DNA of 64,000 nt from Bacillus testis (GTDB taxonomy: Bacteria; Bacillota; Bacilli; Bacillales; DSM-1321), in the NCBI RefSeq assembly GCF_001243895.1, contig NZ_LN851186.1:3238981-3302980 (forward strand). The letters are read 5' to 3'. Within the stretch, counting starts at the first letter, position 1; each line of letters opens with the position of its first letter. The notes under the pieces were generated by a model. The model made no database searches, was not told the origin of the DNA, and was given only the letters and a program-made list of their open reading frames with translations. This document shows positions 8,986 through 18,697 of this stretch, in pieces. The position numbers and the translations under genes were made by a program.

Positions 8986-10944
8986 ATGAAAACAATCAAA
9001 TCGAAGATTCGATTCATCGTGTTGATGTCGGTCCTTGGACTTCTTATTTTCTTTGCTTTCAATATAGTTTCAAATGCGATACGGGATAAGGCAGAACAAA
9101 AAAATGATGCGCTGTCTTCTGTAGTGGTCGCAAGCAAAGATATTAAAATCAACCTGCAGCAAGCAAGAAAATATGAAATACAATATTTGCGAAATCCTCA
9201 GGAATCGAGCGCAAAAATGGTAGAATCAACTATTAACGATATTCATAAACAAACAGCTGCATTACAGAAAGAAAATAAAGATAACGCCAGATTGGCTAAG
9301 CACTTCAACCAAATTGACCAATCTGCCCAAAAATATCTGGATGCCTTTAAAACGTTGACAGCCATGTACAAAAAAATTGGATATCTTCCGACAGATGGCC
9401 TTAGAAATGAAACAAATCAAAAAGGACTTGAAATGGAAACACTCCTATCCAAAACGGGCAATCAAGCGCTAATCGATAGATACTCCTACATACGGAAACT
9501 GGAACAAATCTATTTGAATACTAAAAATGAAATTATTTATGGAGAGATAAGCGGCAGTCTGGCCACACTGGAAGAAAGCTTCAAAACCAATACCGCCCTT
9601 CTCGCCAGCTTGGAATCTTATAGTAATCATTTCACCGAAATGGTATCTGTCTACAGGGATACAAGCCGCTACATGATCAATTTTGATACGAACGCCAAGG
9701 AGATTGAAAATGCCGTCACCGAAGTCGGCGACATTGTCCTCCAAGAAAAGGCCAAATTAGATGACCGCCTGAAAAAACAAAACGAAGAATTGGCTTTAGT
9801 GTCCATAATTGCTTCTGCCATAATCATTATTGTACTGCTTAGCATTTCTTACTATTTAACACTATCGATTCTGCGACCAATTGAAACGCTAAAATCCGGT
9901 TCAAAAAGGATTGGAGCCGGAGAGCTAGGATACCGGGTACCGATTACCAGACGGGATGAAATAGGCGAGCTTTCCCATTCATTTAACGATATGGCAGAAA
10001 AAATGCAGAACACTTTGTTGCAAGTCACTGCTTCCATCGAAGAATTAAACTCTTCTTCCCAGCATTTAGCTGCCATTTCCGAAGAGACAACCGCACAAGC
10101 CAATGAAGTGAATGAGGCTGTAAGACAAGTGGCGGTCGGTGCATCTCAGCAAACCGAACAAATTGAAGATGGAAATGATGTCATGAGACAAGTTGAACAA
10201 GCGATCAAGGATACAGGGCAAATATCAAAAGATATCTACCAAGAAGCATTATTGACCGAAAAACAGGGCCAGAATGGCATCCAAACCATCCATTCCCTAG
10301 AAAGAACATCTTCCCAGTTTTTAGATTTGGCGAATCACCTTACTACCCAAGTCCGTTTGGCAGCTGACAAATCCGCCAACATATCCCAAATCGTTAATAC
10401 CATCCAGGAAATCGCTGAAAATACAAACTTGCTCGCCCTAAATGCAGCCATAGAATCCGCACGTGCCGGCGAGGCTGGAAAGAGCTTTGCGGTGGTGGCA
10501 GCTGAAGTGCGCAAACTATCTGAACGAACAAAGGCAGAAGCCCTTCTCATACAGGAATTAATCCTCAGTATGAATCAGCAAATGAGTGCTTTGCTTAGCG
10601 ATTCTGAGCAGTTCAACGAATATAAAACGATTCAGAGCAAGTCCGTTTCATCCACCAAGAATGCATTTGAAAGTATTGTAGACCATATCACTCATATCAC
10701 CGGCAAGGTGGCTGTCATTCAGGAAGCCGTACAAAATGTGAAGTCGTCCAACTTGTTGCTTGCCAATAAGATGCATGATATTTCTGTCATTTCCGAGCAA
10801 TCCGCAGGCGTCGCCGAGGAAGTCAGTGCATCCAGCGAAAATCAAGTGACGGCCATTTTGCATGTGAGCGAAGCAGCCAACCAGTTGAGCCATATCGCAA
10901 ATGATCTTCAAGTCATTGTGCAAGAATTCCAATTGAATGGATAA
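8986..10944 (+). CDS. Methyl-accepting chemotaxis protein, HBM-like sensor
   Basis: Membrane chemoreceptor of 652 residues that signals to CheA/CheW. Order: transmembrane helix 1 (about 9-31); an all-helical extracellular sensor of about 240 residues; transmembrane helix 2 (about 270-292); HAMP ([24 protein letters not shown]); then the long cytoplasmic coiled coil with the conserved tip [20 protein letters not shown]. The sensor has [11 protein letters not shown] and [11 protein letters not shown], resembling helical bimodular (HBM) domains that bind organic acids or polyamines; this assignment is by eye. It stands alone with its own promoter. Its stop codon lies inside a dispersed repeat. 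Confidence 0.93.
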   Translation: MKTIKSKIRFIVLMSVLGLLIFFAFNIVSNAIRDKAEQKNDALSSVVVASKDIKINLQQARKYEIQYLRNPQESSAKMVESTINDIHKQTAALQKENKDNARLAKHFNQIDQSAQKYLDAFKTLTAMYKKIGYLPTDGLRNETNQKGLEMETLLSKTGNQALIDRYSYIRKLEQIYLNTKNEIIYGEISGSLATLEESFKTNTALLASLESYSNHFTEMVSVYRDTSRYMINFDTNAKEIENAVTEVGDIVLQEKAKLDDRLKKQNEELALVSIIASAIIIIVLLSISYYLTLSILRPIETLKSGSKRIGAGELGYRVPITRRDEIGELSHSFNDMAEKMQNTLLQVTASIEELNSSSQHLAAISEETTAQANEVNEAVRQVAVGASQQTEQIEDGNDVMRQVEQAIKDTGQISKDIYQEALLTEKQGQNGIQTIHSLERTSSQFLDLANHLTTQVRLAADKSANISQIVNTIQEIAENTNLLALNAAIESARAGEAGKSFAVVAAEVRKLSERTKAEALLIQELILSMNQQMSALLSDSEQFNEYKTIQSKSVSSTKNAFESIVDHITHITGKVAVIQEAVQNVKSSNLLLANKMHDISVISEQSAGVAEEVSASSENQVTAILHVSEAANQLSHIANDLQVIVQEFQLNG

Positions 10945-11066
10945 AGTGAAACTTTAATCGGCGGGAATTTCTAGTAGACCCCCACCGATTAGGTCCAATC
11001 GGATTTTTACTGAGGCTTGATCTTCCGCTCCCATGTTGAATTGAAGGTAAAATGGGATAAAATCCG
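10941..11066. repeat. Dispersed repeat, copy B (long form)
   Basis: Begins ATAAAGTGAAACTTTAATCG, overlapping the chemoreceptor stop, and ends near AAAATGGGATAAAATCC. AATCGGCGGG and CCCACCGATT form a hairpin. Its left half matches 55924-55992 in reverse orientation. Its right half (GGCTTGATCT ... AATGGGATAAAA) matches 45811-45917. Confidence 0.7.
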
Positions 11067-11124
11067 TACGAATTTTTTTGATTTACTAGAGAAAAGCGCC
11101 CAATAGGATCATAAGAGCGGCTGT

Positions 11125-11448
11125 ATGCTATACTTGATATTTGAAATTTGCTGTATATTTTTCTTAAAATATGTAACAATTCTCAAAAGGATGATATACT
11201 ACTATCAAATCTACAGAATGGTGGCTAAAAACTGTATGCATGTTTTATTATTCACGATGAATGGGCCGTTGCTAAAAGATATGATTGGCACCTTCCTATT
11301 CGCTTTCAGTGTAATATTTCTCGTAGGCTTTGTTCTTAATAAACTTGCAAGAATCAAAAAGGATTCTTTTCATCCACAACAATTCTTGATTGCTTTTATT
11401 GTTTCGATATTAATTACTGCCGGCAGCTATTTAGGTTTAATTAATTAA
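11125..11448 (+). CDS. Possible small membrane protein, unrecognised
   Basis: Open frame of 107 codons whose last 60 residues look like a genuine two-helix membrane protein: MIGTFLFAFSVIFLVGFVLN, then basic KLARIKKDSFHPQQ, then FLIAFIVSILITAGSYLGL. The N-terminal part before MNGPLLKD overlaps AT-rich sequence and has no ribosome binding site, so the true start is probably the ATG at 11260 or 11281. I know no family for it. The chance that it is not expressed is substantial, and it lies just after a repeat element. Confidence 0.4.
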   Translation: MLYLIFEICCIFFLKYVTILKRMIYYYQIYRMVAKNCMHVLLFTMNGPLLKDMIGTFLFAFSVIFLVGFVLNKLARIKKDSFHPQQFLIAFIVSILITAGSYLGLIN

Positions 11449-11526
11449 ACCTATTGCTGGCCGGACAGATGCTTCTATATAACAAAGGGCCGTGGGCATA
11501 AGCCAGCTTCTAAACACTCGTTTGGA

Positions 11527-11619
11527 CAGTTGCCTGCCCGCTCACACCCGATTGCCAATTCAAATGGATCTTCAGTAAGATGGCAACTGCCCCTGTACAG
11601 CCATCTTGCTGAATTTTTT
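11527..11619 (+). other. Terminator-like hairpin with competing pairing
   Basis: CAGTAAGATGGC (11573) pairs with GCCATCTTGCTG (11600), followed by AATTTTTT, an intrinsic-terminator shape on the plus strand. CAGTTGCC (11527) can instead pair with GGCAACTG (11582), which overlaps the 5' arm of the first stem, so the two folds exclude each other. No plus-strand gene follows within 2 kb. It may therefore simply end the upstream small gene or belong to a dispersed Bacillus repeat. Confidence 0.45.
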
Positions 11620-11734
11620 CGTTGTCATAAAAGCCCCTGCTTCTCATCTATTAACTTCTAAAAATGTAAGATTTATTCCAAGATTTCTTCCACCTTATTC
11701 TTAAAGAATTAAACTCTTTGATCCCATAAAAAAA

Positions 11735-11763
11735 AGAGCAAGGATTATGCATCCTTACTCTGA
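11735..11763 (-). terminator. Terminator overlapping the DUF84 gene stop
   Basis: Minus strand: AGAGTAAGGAT / ATCCTTGCTCT followed by a run of T. The arm includes the TAA stop. Confidence 0.85.
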
Positions 11764-12260
11764 TAATCGCATTGCCCGAAAAGCATACTTATAATATGTT
11801 CGAACATCTGACTCCTTGTGAGCTTGTTATTGGTAAAGACACCAATTGCCCCTTCACGTTTGCTTACGTTCAGCCTTTGGGTAAAATCAGCCATAATCGG
11901 CCCCAACTCTTCCCCTTGAAGAAGCCGGGCTTCAACCTCTTTTGGGATTGGAATGCGTGCGCCCCCTGCGATGATTGGTTTCTCTCCTTCTTTGACGAGC
12001 GCTCCCCAATTGCAGAGCATTAATCCATAGGCAGTCTTTGTGACGCCTCCCTCCAGGCCGATGCCCATTTCACTTCTCGTTTCTTCGAGAGAGGCCCAGG
12101 CGCGGTTAATGGCTCCCTGAATTGTTTCTTCATCGGAAAATGGCTGGTCCGCCACCCCTGATGATACATCCACCGCTACCAGTTCATCGCGGGTTTCATC
12201 AATCATGGACAACACAGCCTTTATCTTGGCCGGATTTTTACTTCCTATGCTTATGATCAT
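11745..12260 (-). CDS. DUF84 / YjjX-family NTP phosphatase
   Basis: Protein of 171 residues in the DUF84 (YjjX) family, enzymes that hydrolyse inosine and xanthosine triphosphates to keep non-canonical purines out of nucleic acids. Visible family motifs are the N-terminal SIGSKNPAKIKAV, DQPFSDEETIQGAINRA and GIGLEGGV. It lies 22 bp downstream of ytoP on the same strand and is probably co-transcribed with it. The transcript ends at a hairpin overlapping its stop codon. Substrate is inferred from the family only. Confidence 0.85.
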   Translation of the reverse strand: MIISIGSKNPAKIKAVLSMIDETRDELVAVDVSSGVADQPFSDEETIQGAINRAWASLEETRSEMGIGLEGGVTKTAYGLMLCNWGALVKEGEKPIIAGGARIPIPKEVEARLLQGEELGPIMADFTQRLNVSKREGAIGVFTNNKLTRSQMFEHIISMLFGQCDYQSKDA

Positions 12261-12282
12261 GTAGTTTCAGCCTCTTCATCCA

Positions 12283-13353
12283 TTACATACTTTTGATTGC
12301 ATCGACCGTCGCTCTGTCTGTTTTTTTGACAAGTGCAATCAGCAATGCTTTTGCCGCTTCATAATCATCCACAGAAATAATGCTTGCATGCGTATGAATA
12401 TAGCGCGAACAAACACCGACAAATGCGCTTGGAACACCTTCATTGGAGATATGGACTCTGCCTGCATCAGTGCCTCCCGGTGATACAAAATATTGATACG
12501 GTATATGATTGCTTTCTGCTGTATCCAGAAGAAACTCTCTCATTCCTCTATGGGTTACCATGGAGCGGTCATAAATACGCAGCAATGTCCCCTGCCCCAT
12601 TTTGCCAAACACATCTTTACTGCCTGTCATATCGTTGGCCGGGCTGGCATCCAGGGAATAAAAAATGTCCGGTTTAATCATATTCGCTGCCGTTTGTGCT
12701 CCCCTTAACCCCACTTCTTCTTGGACTGTTGCTCCAGCATATAAGATATTCGGCAGATTTTCATTCTGTACATTTTTCATTAATTCAATGGCCAATCCAC
12801 AACCGATCCGATTATCCCAAGCTTTTGCAAGGATTTTCTTTTTATTGGCCATCGGTGTAAACGGGCAGATGGGAACAATCTGCTGCCCGGGCTTAATGCC
12901 GATTGCTTTGGCATCTTCAGCATCATCAGCCCCAATATCAATCAGCATATTTTTGATATCCATCGGTTTGGATTGTTGCGCTTCGTCCAATAAATGGGGC
13001 GGAATGGATGCGATTACACCGATGACAGGCCCCTGATCGGTTATAATCTGGACGCGTTGAGCCAAAAGAACCTGGCTCCACCAGCCGCCAAGCGTTTGGA
13101 ACCGAAGCAGTCCGTTCTCTGTGATTCCTGTCACCATAAATCCTACTTCATCCATATGTCCGCCAACCATGACTGTTGGCCCTTTTGGATCTCCAACTTT
13201 AACGCCAAATATACTTCCCAGTCCGTCTTGGACAATTTCATCACTGTATTTTTCTAATTGCGAACGCATAAATTTGCGAACCTCGTGTTCAAAACCGGAA
13301 GCTCCCGGCAATTCAGTCAGTGTCTTATATAATGCCAACGACTCTTGATCCAT
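12283..13353 (-). CDS. ytoP: M42-family metallo-aminopeptidase YtoP
   Basis: Cytosolic dinuclear-metal aminopeptidase of 356 residues (glutamyl aminopeptidase / TET-like M42 family), which trims peptides. Candidate metal and catalytic residues occur in family order: [30 protein letters not shown] (catalytic Glu pair), [10 protein letters not shown] and SRYIHTHAS. Length and position match B. subtilis YtoP. The start codon is preceded by GGAGAGTAC. It is co-directional with the DUF84 gene downstream and divergent from ytzB. Confidence 0.93.
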   Translation of the reverse strand: MDQESLALYKTLTELPGASGFEHEVRKFMRSQLEKYSDEIVQDGLGSIFGVKVGDPKGPTVMVGGHMDEVGFMVTGITENGLLRFQTLGGWWSQVLLAQRVQIITDQGPVIGVIASIPPHLLDEAQQSKPMDIKNMLIDIGADDAEDAKAIGIKPGQQIVPICPFTPMANKKKILAKAWDNRIGCGLAIELMKNVQNENLPNILYAGATVQEEVGLRGAQTAANMIKPDIFYSLDASPANDMTGSKDVFGKMGQGTLLRIYDRSMVTHRGMREFLLDTAESNHIPYQYFVSPGGTDAGRVHISNEGVPSAFVGVCSRYIHTHASIISVDDYEAAKALLIALVKKTDRATVDAIKSM

Positions 13354-13523
13354 TATGTACTCTCCTTTTCTCTTCGATATGCTACATTCTTATTCTATAG
13401 GAAGGACTGAACAAGAACCAACAAATAAATATACTATTTTAATTTTTCAATTCTATCTATATTTTTTCGATAAATGGGTATATAAACCCTGTGCACCTAT
13501 AAGCTCGATTCCCCTGTCTTCCA

Positions 13524-13552
13524 TTGAGTTTACTGTCGCACTTAGTTATAAT
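13524..13552 (+). promoter_or_regulatory. SigA-type promoter of ytzB
   Basis: TTGAGT - 17 bp - TATAAT, about 70 bp before the ytzB ATG, which itself has AGGAGG upstream. Confidence 0.75.
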
Positions 13553-13621
13553 GAGAAATAAGAGGAGCTGGAATTTGTTTCTCTGGCAGGAATTTTTCTC
13601 TAAAATCAGGAGGTTAATCAT

Positions 13622-13936
13622 ATGAAATGGCAAAGTATCGTACTTGGGGCCGCAGCAGGATTTATATGCGGTTATGCGGCTAAATGTGTGATCGACAACA
13701 ACAACACCCCATCTCCAGATGACGTACTGACACATGTGAAAGATGCAGTGAAAGAAAATGGAAAAGTAATCGGCTCCTGGATTTTGATGAAGCCTGAAAG
13801 CTATGTGAAAAATGGGTTGCAGTATGAAGTCTTCAAAGGCGGATTAACCAAAATAGACAATGATGAACAAACCCAGTTTGAATTTGTGGCAGACGCCACT
13901 ACCGGAACTGTGTTGGATTTAATTCCACAAACGTAA
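13622..13936 (+). CDS. ytzB: PepSY-domain protein YtzB
   Basis: Protein of 104 residues with an N-terminal hydrophobic signal/anchor (IVLGAAAGFICGYAAKCVI) and a single PepSY-type domain (YEVFKGGLTKIDNDEQTQFEFVAD split across strands, ending GTVLDLI). PepSY domains are thought to inhibit or sense extracellular peptidases, so a membrane-anchored outside-facing protein is inferred. Start chosen from AGGAGGTTAATCAT. It has a good SigA promoter and its own terminator, so it is probably monocistronic. Confidence 0.88.
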   Translation: MKWQSIVLGAAAGFICGYAAKCVIDNNNTPSPDDVLTHVKDAVKENGKVIGSWILMKPESYVKNGLQYEVFKGGLTKIDNDEQTQFEFVADATTGTVLDLIPQT

Positions 13937-13967
13937 GAAGAAAGCGAATGCCGCTTTCTTCTTTTTT
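13935..13967. terminator. Terminator between ytzB and ytnP
   Basis: AAGAAGAAAGCG / CGCTTTCTTCTT with a five-base loop and a T-run; it can serve both convergent genes. Confidence 0.9.
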
Positions 13968-13968
13968 G

Positions 13969-14814
13969 TTAAGTCCGCGGGATGGAACTCAGGATTGTTC
14001 TTCCGTCTTCACTTAAGGTAATGGCCCGATAAAATGCATCATGATAAAACGTGAATAGCGCTTTATGCGCAAGTCCATATTCCATCCATTTCTGTTTCTG
14101 CCCTATAGAGTCCATTGGATAATCATCAAATGCCAACACCCACAGTACATTCGTATGGGCGTGGGTGGGCATGAGATCTGCCATATGCAACAGCACTTGA
14201 TCGCCCTGCTTCATCACAATGATACTATGGCCATCACTGTGCCCGCCGGTATGATGCATGGTAATGCCCTCACCGACATCCACTTCCAAATCAAATGTCT
14301 CTACTTGGTTCTGAATAGGTTCCCAGTTTTCCTTCCAATATGTATTTTTAGAGCGGATATTAGGATTTCTCATTTCGTTCCATTCAATCGAACTCGTCAG
14401 GATTCTTGCATTTTTAAAAACAGATACTAATTTTCCGCCTTGATATGCGGTTAGCCCGCAGGCGTGGTCGAAATGCATATGTGTCATGAGAATGATATCA
14501 ATATCATCTGCAGTGATCCCTAGTTTATTCAAGGATTCTTCTACATCCGATTCCTTCTCCACACCATAATTACGTTTTTGCTTTTCAGTGAATTTACCGT
14601 TTCCAATTCCAGATTCTATAAGAATATACCGATTTGACGGCGTCTTTATTAAGATCGGGTCAGTGGGCAGTTCAATCTGGTTGTTGTCATTATGAGGATA
14701 TTTTTTTGACCATAATGGCTTTGGCACCACGCCGAACATAGCTCCGCCATCCAGATTGGTTATGCCTCCATCAAGCCAGGTAAGCGTCAGTTCTCCAAAT
14801 TGGATTGTATCCAT
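13969..14814 (-). CDS. ytnP: Metallo-beta-lactamase-fold lactonase YtnP
   Basis: Zinc hydrolase of 281 residues, the same length as B. subtilis YtnP, which hydrolyses acyl-homoserine lactones and interferes with streptomycin signalling in Streptomyces. The metal-binding motif [10 protein letters not shown] and the later [10 protein letters not shown] and [10 protein letters not shown] are present. The start has GGAGGGATTTTT in front. Convergent with ytzB. Quorum-quenching activity is inferred from the orthologue. Confidence 0.9.
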   Translation of the reverse strand: MDTIQFGELTLTWLDGGITNLDGGAMFGVVPKPLWSKKYPHNDNNQIELPTDPILIKTPSNRYILIESGIGNGKFTEKQKRNYGVEKESDVEESLNKLGITADDIDIILMTHMHFDHACGLTAYQGGKLVSVFKNARILTSSIEWNEMRNPNIRSKNTYWKENWEPIQNQVETFDLEVDVGEGITMHHTGGHSDGHSIIVMKQGDQVLLHMADLMPTHAHTNVLWVLAFDDYPMDSIGQKQKWMEYGLAHKALFTFYHDAFYRAITLSEDGRTILSSIPRT

Positions 14815-14936
14815 AAAAATCCCTCCTCCCCACCAGTTTATCAGATATTTCCAGGCTTCGTCATCTTTTATCAGATAAGGGTTACTATTCTTACATAAAA
14901 GGGAATTATAAACGAAAAGACAGGAGGTTACATCTT

Positions 14937-15158
14937 ATGGATCAAGCATGCCCATCATGCGGAAACCGCCAAATTGAAAAAGGAGTGCTTTCAGCAGGAT
15001 TTTCTGCGCTCCAGCTCCATAAAAAAGGGCAACTGCACAGTAAATCATCTCCCGTGGGAGCCCGCTATTGCAGCAAGTGTGGACATATTTTATCACTGTA
15101 TGTGGAAAACCCCGATATACTCGGAGGCCATGAAGCGGATTCTCCAAAATCAAACTGA
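14937..15158 (+). CDS. Small zinc-ribbon protein
   Basis: Protein of 73 residues with two Cys pairs, ACPSCGNRQ at the N-terminus and YCSKCGHIL about 40 residues later, the arrangement of a zinc ribbon. Strong ribosome binding site (CAGGAGGTTACATCTT). Expression therefore looks real although I recognise no named family. Such proteins can bind nucleic acid or be adaptors, but nothing here decides that. It sits between ytnP and trmB and ends at a long terminator. Confidence 0.75.
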   Translation: MDQACPSCGNRQIEKGVLSAGFSALQLHKKGQLHSKSSPVGARYCSKCGHILSLYVENPDILGGHEADSPKSN

Positions 15159-15179
15159 ACATTCGCAGAGAAAGCCATT

Positions 15180-15234
15180 AAAAAATACCCGCCACTGGGA
15201 CAATGGATGCTTGTCCGTGTGCGGGTATTTTTTG
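15180..15234. terminator. Terminator between zinc-ribbon gene and trmB
   Basis: AAAATACCCGC / GCGGGTATTTTT outer stem with an inner GGACAA / TTGTCC stem. A- and T-tracts on both sides serve the convergent genes. Confidence 0.88.
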
Positions 15235-15235
15235 C

Positions 15236-15886
15236 TTATTTATTAGCCAGGAACTGCGCCTCTACTCGGTAAATGCGGCTGCCTTTTTTACTGAATTTCT
15301 CTTCATACTCTGTCATAATGTTCCCCTCATTTTGGGCGCTATCATGCAAATGAAGGTTAACATCCTTTAGGATCATCCCATATTGGGACATACTGATTAA
15401 GGAATATTGGAACAGGCCGCGATTATCGGTCTTGAAATGGATTTCGCCCGCTTCCGGAAGAATATCTTCATATACATTCAGGAAAGAGGAGTATGTTAAA
15501 CGGCGTTTCTCATGGCGGGTTTTCGGCCATGGATCAGAGAAGTTCAGATAGACTCTAGAAACATCCCCTTTTTCAAAGTAATCCCTTAAATCGGCAGCAT
15601 TCACCGCAAGGAGCTTCAGATTAGGAAGCTCTGCCTCCAATAGACGGTCCAGCGCATGTACAATCACGCTCTCATACGCTTCAATGCCAATATAATTAAT
15701 CTCTGGATTTGTCCGGGCCATCTCTGTTATGAAACGGCCTTTCCCAGTGCCCACCTCGATATGCAGAGGATGGTCATTGCCGAAAAGCTCGTTCCATTTT
15801 CCTTTATGGTTTGCCGGTTCAGCTACAACATATTGTGGATATTCATTTAATTTATCTTTAGCCCAAGGCTTATTTCTTAAACGCAT
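15236..15886 (-). CDS. trmB: tRNA (guanine-N7)-methyltransferase
   Basis: S-adenosylmethionine-dependent enzyme that makes m7G46 in tRNA. Protein of 216 residues starting [13 protein letters not shown], as in B. subtilis TrmB. Motifs: [11 protein letters not shown] (SAM site), [18 protein letters not shown] (catalytic Asp, substrate loop), [11 protein letters not shown] and [12 protein letters not shown] chose ATG 15886 over the upstream in-frame ATG because GGGGAGTG lies correctly before it and the N-terminus then matches the family. Confidence 0.95.
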   Translation of the reverse strand: MRLRNKPWAKDKLNEYPQYVVAEPANHKGKWNELFGNDHPLHIEVGTGKGRFITEMARTNPEINYIGIEAYESVIVHALDRLLEAELPNLKLLAVNAADLRDYFEKGDVSRVYLNFSDPWPKTRHEKRRLTYSSFLNVYEDILPEAGEIHFKTDNRGLFQYSLISMSQYGMILKDVNLHLHDSAQNEGNIMTEYEEKFSKKGSRIYRVEAQFLANK

Positions 15887-16063
15887 ATTGACACTCCCCA
15901 TTTAATTTACGTAGAAAACATATCATGTAAATGATGCGCACGCAAGTTGCATTTAATTATCGTCAACATTGCATATATTGCTTCCTAACGTGACAACCTA
16001 CAAAAGAAAAGCCCCTTCCCGGAGCTCTTGCATTACTTTACTTATGAAAGGATGGAATAACGT

Positions 16064-16345
16064 ATGCCATTAACACAACAGCATCAGATAGCTGTCTTGC
16101 GTGATATTCTGAATAACCATCAAAGCGATGCTTGCGGTTCTGTTTCAGAATGCGAACAAGTGGAAAGGCTTGTTGAAGCATTGTTGGCTAAAGGGGAGTT
16201 GAATGAACAGCTCATCCCCATCCTGAACGAAATCCAGCAATACAGCCATACCGGTGCCAGCACGGAAGATTTGAATACACATATAACTGCACACCAGGAG
16301 CAGTTATCCCAGTGGATTGATGGTGTGGACCAGTACTACTCCTGA
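16064..16345 (+). CDS. ytzH: YtzH-like protein
   Basis: Helical soluble protein of 93 residues matching the YtzH-like family in length and position (next to trmB and ytmP, as in B. subtilis). No catalytic motif. Ribosome binding site AAAGGATGG. Its last 10 bases overlap the end of the convergent ytmP gene. Function unknown. Confidence 0.82.
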   Translation: MPLTQQHQIAVLRDILNNHQSDACGSVSECEQVERLVEALLAKGELNEQLIPILNEIQQYSHTGASTEDLNTHITAHQEQLSQWIDGVDQYYS

Positions 16346-17145
16346 TGATTTTCCAGCATTTTTTCAAGTTTTCTGTACCAATGGTTCATTTCTTCAAATC
16401 GTTTTTTTAGTTTATGCCATTGGATAAAGGATAGGCATTGGGAAATCACATACCATTCCATTCGTTTACGCAGGGATTCACTGTCACCAATACCATACTT
16501 TTCGAGCCATGAGCTCCATTCATTTTTTGCTATATAGGAATGAAGGAGCATGCCGAGGTCAATAGCAGGATCGGCAATCATGGCTCCATCCCAGTCGATC
16601 AGATAGAGATGCCCGTCTTCGGATAGCAGCCAATTATTATGATTGACATCACAATGGCATACGACTGCCTCATCGCAATAAACGTCAGGAAGCATCTCCT
16701 GTAAAATGGCCAGCGCTTTTTGCACCCGCTCATCGCTGAGTACTTCCCCATCCAATATAGCTTTTGTATGTTCAAAAATCTGTTCCGGCTTTAAAGGTGC
16801 CTTCCCCAACCGTTTCAGCATCGTCAATAAAGGCCGGGATTGATGAATCTTCCTTAATAAGTGGGCTACCTTTTCTTGGTTCATTTCATCATGGGTTAAT
16901 TCTCTGCCGTCCATCCAGCGCTGCGCCGTTATGACATCCCCACTTTCCAAACGCTTTGTCCAGATCAGTTTCGGAACAATGCCTTCAGCTGACAATACCG
17001 CCAGAAAAGGCGAGGAGTTTCGCTTCAGAAAAAGTTGTTGATCTTCGTTTCGGGCTATGAAAGCTTCACCAGTCGCTCCACCTGCAGGAGTTATTTCCCA
17101 ATCCTGACCAAATATCTGTTCCAATGTGGTCACCTTCAATTTCAT
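16336..17145 (-). CDS. ytmP: Aminoglycoside/choline-kinase-like phosphotransferase YtmP
   Basis: Cytoplasmic kinase-fold protein of 269 residues (APH / choline kinase superfamily). The catalytic loop VCHCDVNHNNWLL carries the Asp base and Asn, and LIDWDGAMIADP carries the metal-binding Asp. An N-terminal nucleotide loop GGATGEAF is also seen. The real substrate of YtmP is not known; antibiotic resistance should not be assumed. The start has only a weak ribosome binding site (TAGTGAT). Convergent with ytzH. Confidence 0.88.
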   Translation of the reverse strand: MKLKVTTLEQIFGQDWEITPAGGATGEAFIARNEDQQLFLKRNSSPFLAVLSAEGIVPKLIWTKRLESGDVITAQRWMDGRELTHDEMNQEKVAHLLRKIHQSRPLLTMLKRLGKAPLKPEQIFEHTKAILDGEVLSDERVQKALAILQEMLPDVYCDEAVVCHCDVNHNNWLLSEDGHLYLIDWDGAMIADPAIDLGMLLHSYIAKNEWSSWLEKYGIGDSESLRKRMEWYVISQCLSFIQWHKLKKRFEEMNHWYRKLEKMLENHQE

Positions 17146-17466
17146 TCAATCACTAAATTTATAATATGTACGAACTGTCGCACTCTATTTATACCTTTTT
17201 TCTTTCCAATAAAAAAGACAGCTATTGATCCTTTTTAACATAACAATAGCCATCTATTATAAATATTAGAGAAAATAGATTAGCACGTCAAGTATATGCT
17301 TTTAAAAGGAAAAAAGAATGGTTTAGATAACCGCTGTCGAGTTGCAATAAAAATTAATATAACATGGATTGCTACTGTTTTTCAATGTTAAAGATATGCG
17401 TCTGTCAGCGGTCCAGAAATGATTGAAAGGCCACCGGTGCTGAAGGATTTATACTGGCACCATTTG
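17146..17466. other. 321-bp gap with one terminator
   Basis: Apart from a terminator at 17211-17255 I see no gene. The right part, up to the truncated ytlR frame, has no recognisable ytlR C-terminal coding sequence, which is consistent with deletion. Confidence 0.5.
17211..17255 (-). terminator. Terminator downstream of the ytlR relic
   Basis: Minus strand: AGATGGCTATTG / CAATAGCTGTCT (two G-U pairs) followed by TTTTTTA. It probably once ended the ytlP-ytlQ-ytlR unit. Confidence 0.65.
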
Positions 17467-17700
17467 CTACTCATGTATGGTGCCGTCGCCTACCGCAATG
17501 GTGGCCGGTCTCTGATGTTCTTTCGCTATCCGTTTTGCGAATTCGATCGCATGCTCAGGGTATTCTGTTTCATACAATGTATTAGGAATGCGCTCTTGCT
17601 GGGAAAACATTCCGCCCAGCTTTAAATCCTCTTGCTTTTTTGCTGTATGCATATTGCCATTCTTGATGATATATAAATGCCTTTGTTCACTATTCCTCTT
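17467..17700 (-). pseudogene. ytlR: Truncated relic of lipid-kinase gene ytlR
   Basis: Directly after ytlQ a frame encodes HLYIIKNGNMHTAKK ... EHAIEFAKRIAKEH ... TIAVGDGTIHE and then stops. This is the N-terminal end of the diacylglycerol-kinase-like catalytic domain (YtlR in B. subtilis, about 300 residues). The conserved GGDGT motif has become GDGT (one Gly lost), no good start codon or ribosome binding site is visible, and everything after GDGTIHE is missing. I infer a decayed gene. Position and order (ytlR after ytlQ) match B. subtilis. Confidence 0.75.
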
Positions 17701-18658
17701 CTCGATCCATTGAGTGGTCAATTTCCTCAGTCCAATCCATTCGCATGGTAGAAGTCGTTTGGCAGTAATCCAACAGAGCTTCCCCACCTTTCAGTTGTTG
17801 ATGTTTAAGTGGAGCGCTGCTGTTTCTCATGGATTGGAACCATTCGGGAAAGCTTTTCTTGTCCAGGATGTGGATGTCATGAGGGGCGGCAGGAAAGTTT
17901 ATATATCCTTCCCTTGAAATGATTGCTTTTTTGACAGGCAAATCAACACCAGCCAAAGAATATAACTTTTTGACGATTGATTCAGTCCTTTGCAATCCCA
18001 TCATTGGACTCAGGACTTTTTTATCCGGCCGTTGATGGTGCTTACGGATCCAAAAGGCGTTTTTGCCGCCCAGATAAACCGCCTGGTCTTCATGTTCCAG
18101 AAAAGAGACGCACCAAGTCTCAGTCGGCGTACAAATAATGGTCTCTGTCTCAACCGGAGCTTTTTTTAACAGAAAGATCGGCTTGTACAGCATAAGATAC
18201 GTATCGGGAAAACGCTGCAGCAAGAACTTCAGCTTTTCATCCAAATACAGGCTCTTATCCACATAGGAACGTTCTCTGATTGTCGATGTTGCCCATTTCA
18301 TTTGAAAAAGAAACAATTGGTTGAGGAAAGATATTTTTAACTCTTCCACTGTATCCGGCACAAACGGAATCTCCAATTTAAAACCTGGAGACGGCTGGGC
18401 CGGTTCGGACAAATGATCTTCTGGCCTTTCCTTTTTTTTCTTGAAGGCGTTTTTTACCCTGCCAAAGACAGAAGACGGTTCCTCTATCCATCCATCTGTT
18501 TCTTCATCATTATTTGCACTTTTCAAGGTGCCGCTATAAAAAGCATCTTCAATATGATCCCATTGTTGTTTTTTCAAACGAAAAAATTGGGTTGGATAAC
18601 GGAAAATATCCAACTCGTAGCGTGATATGTAATCTTGCACTTTAATAAGTTGAGCCAT
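17690..18658 (-). CDS. ytlQ: Conserved hypothetical protein YtlQ
   Basis: Protein of 322 residues matching YtlQ by position between ytlP and the ytlR relic. There are no membrane helices, and a Lys/Arg- and Glu-rich segment (FKKKKERPEDHLSEP) lies near residue 80. I recognise no catalytic motif, and the role is unknown. The gene upstream (ytlP) is 39 bp away on the same strand, so the two are probably co-transcribed. Confidence 0.75.
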   Translation of the reverse strand: MAQLIKVQDYISRYELDIFRYPTQFFRLKKQQWDHIEDAFYSGTLKSANNDEETDGWIEEPSSVFGRVKNAFKKKKERPEDHLSEPAQPSPGFKLEIPFVPDTVEELKISFLNQLFLFQMKWATSTIRERSYVDKSLYLDEKLKFLLQRFPDTYLMLYKPIFLLKKAPVETETIICTPTETWCVSFLEHEDQAVYLGGKNAFWIRKHHQRPDKKVLSPMMGLQRTESIVKKLYSLAGVDLPVKKAIISREGYINFPAAPHDIHILDKKSFPEWFQSMRNSSAPLKHQQLKGGEALLDYCQTTSTMRMDWTEEIDHSMDREEE

Positions 18659-18697
18659 TATTCCCTATCCCCTTTTATATTTGATTTAAGGCCCGCT

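Noticed and set aside
10913..11179. 88-codon minus-strand frame over the chemoreceptor end
   Set aside because: Product of repeat copy B, overlaps the real gene, no ribosome binding site.
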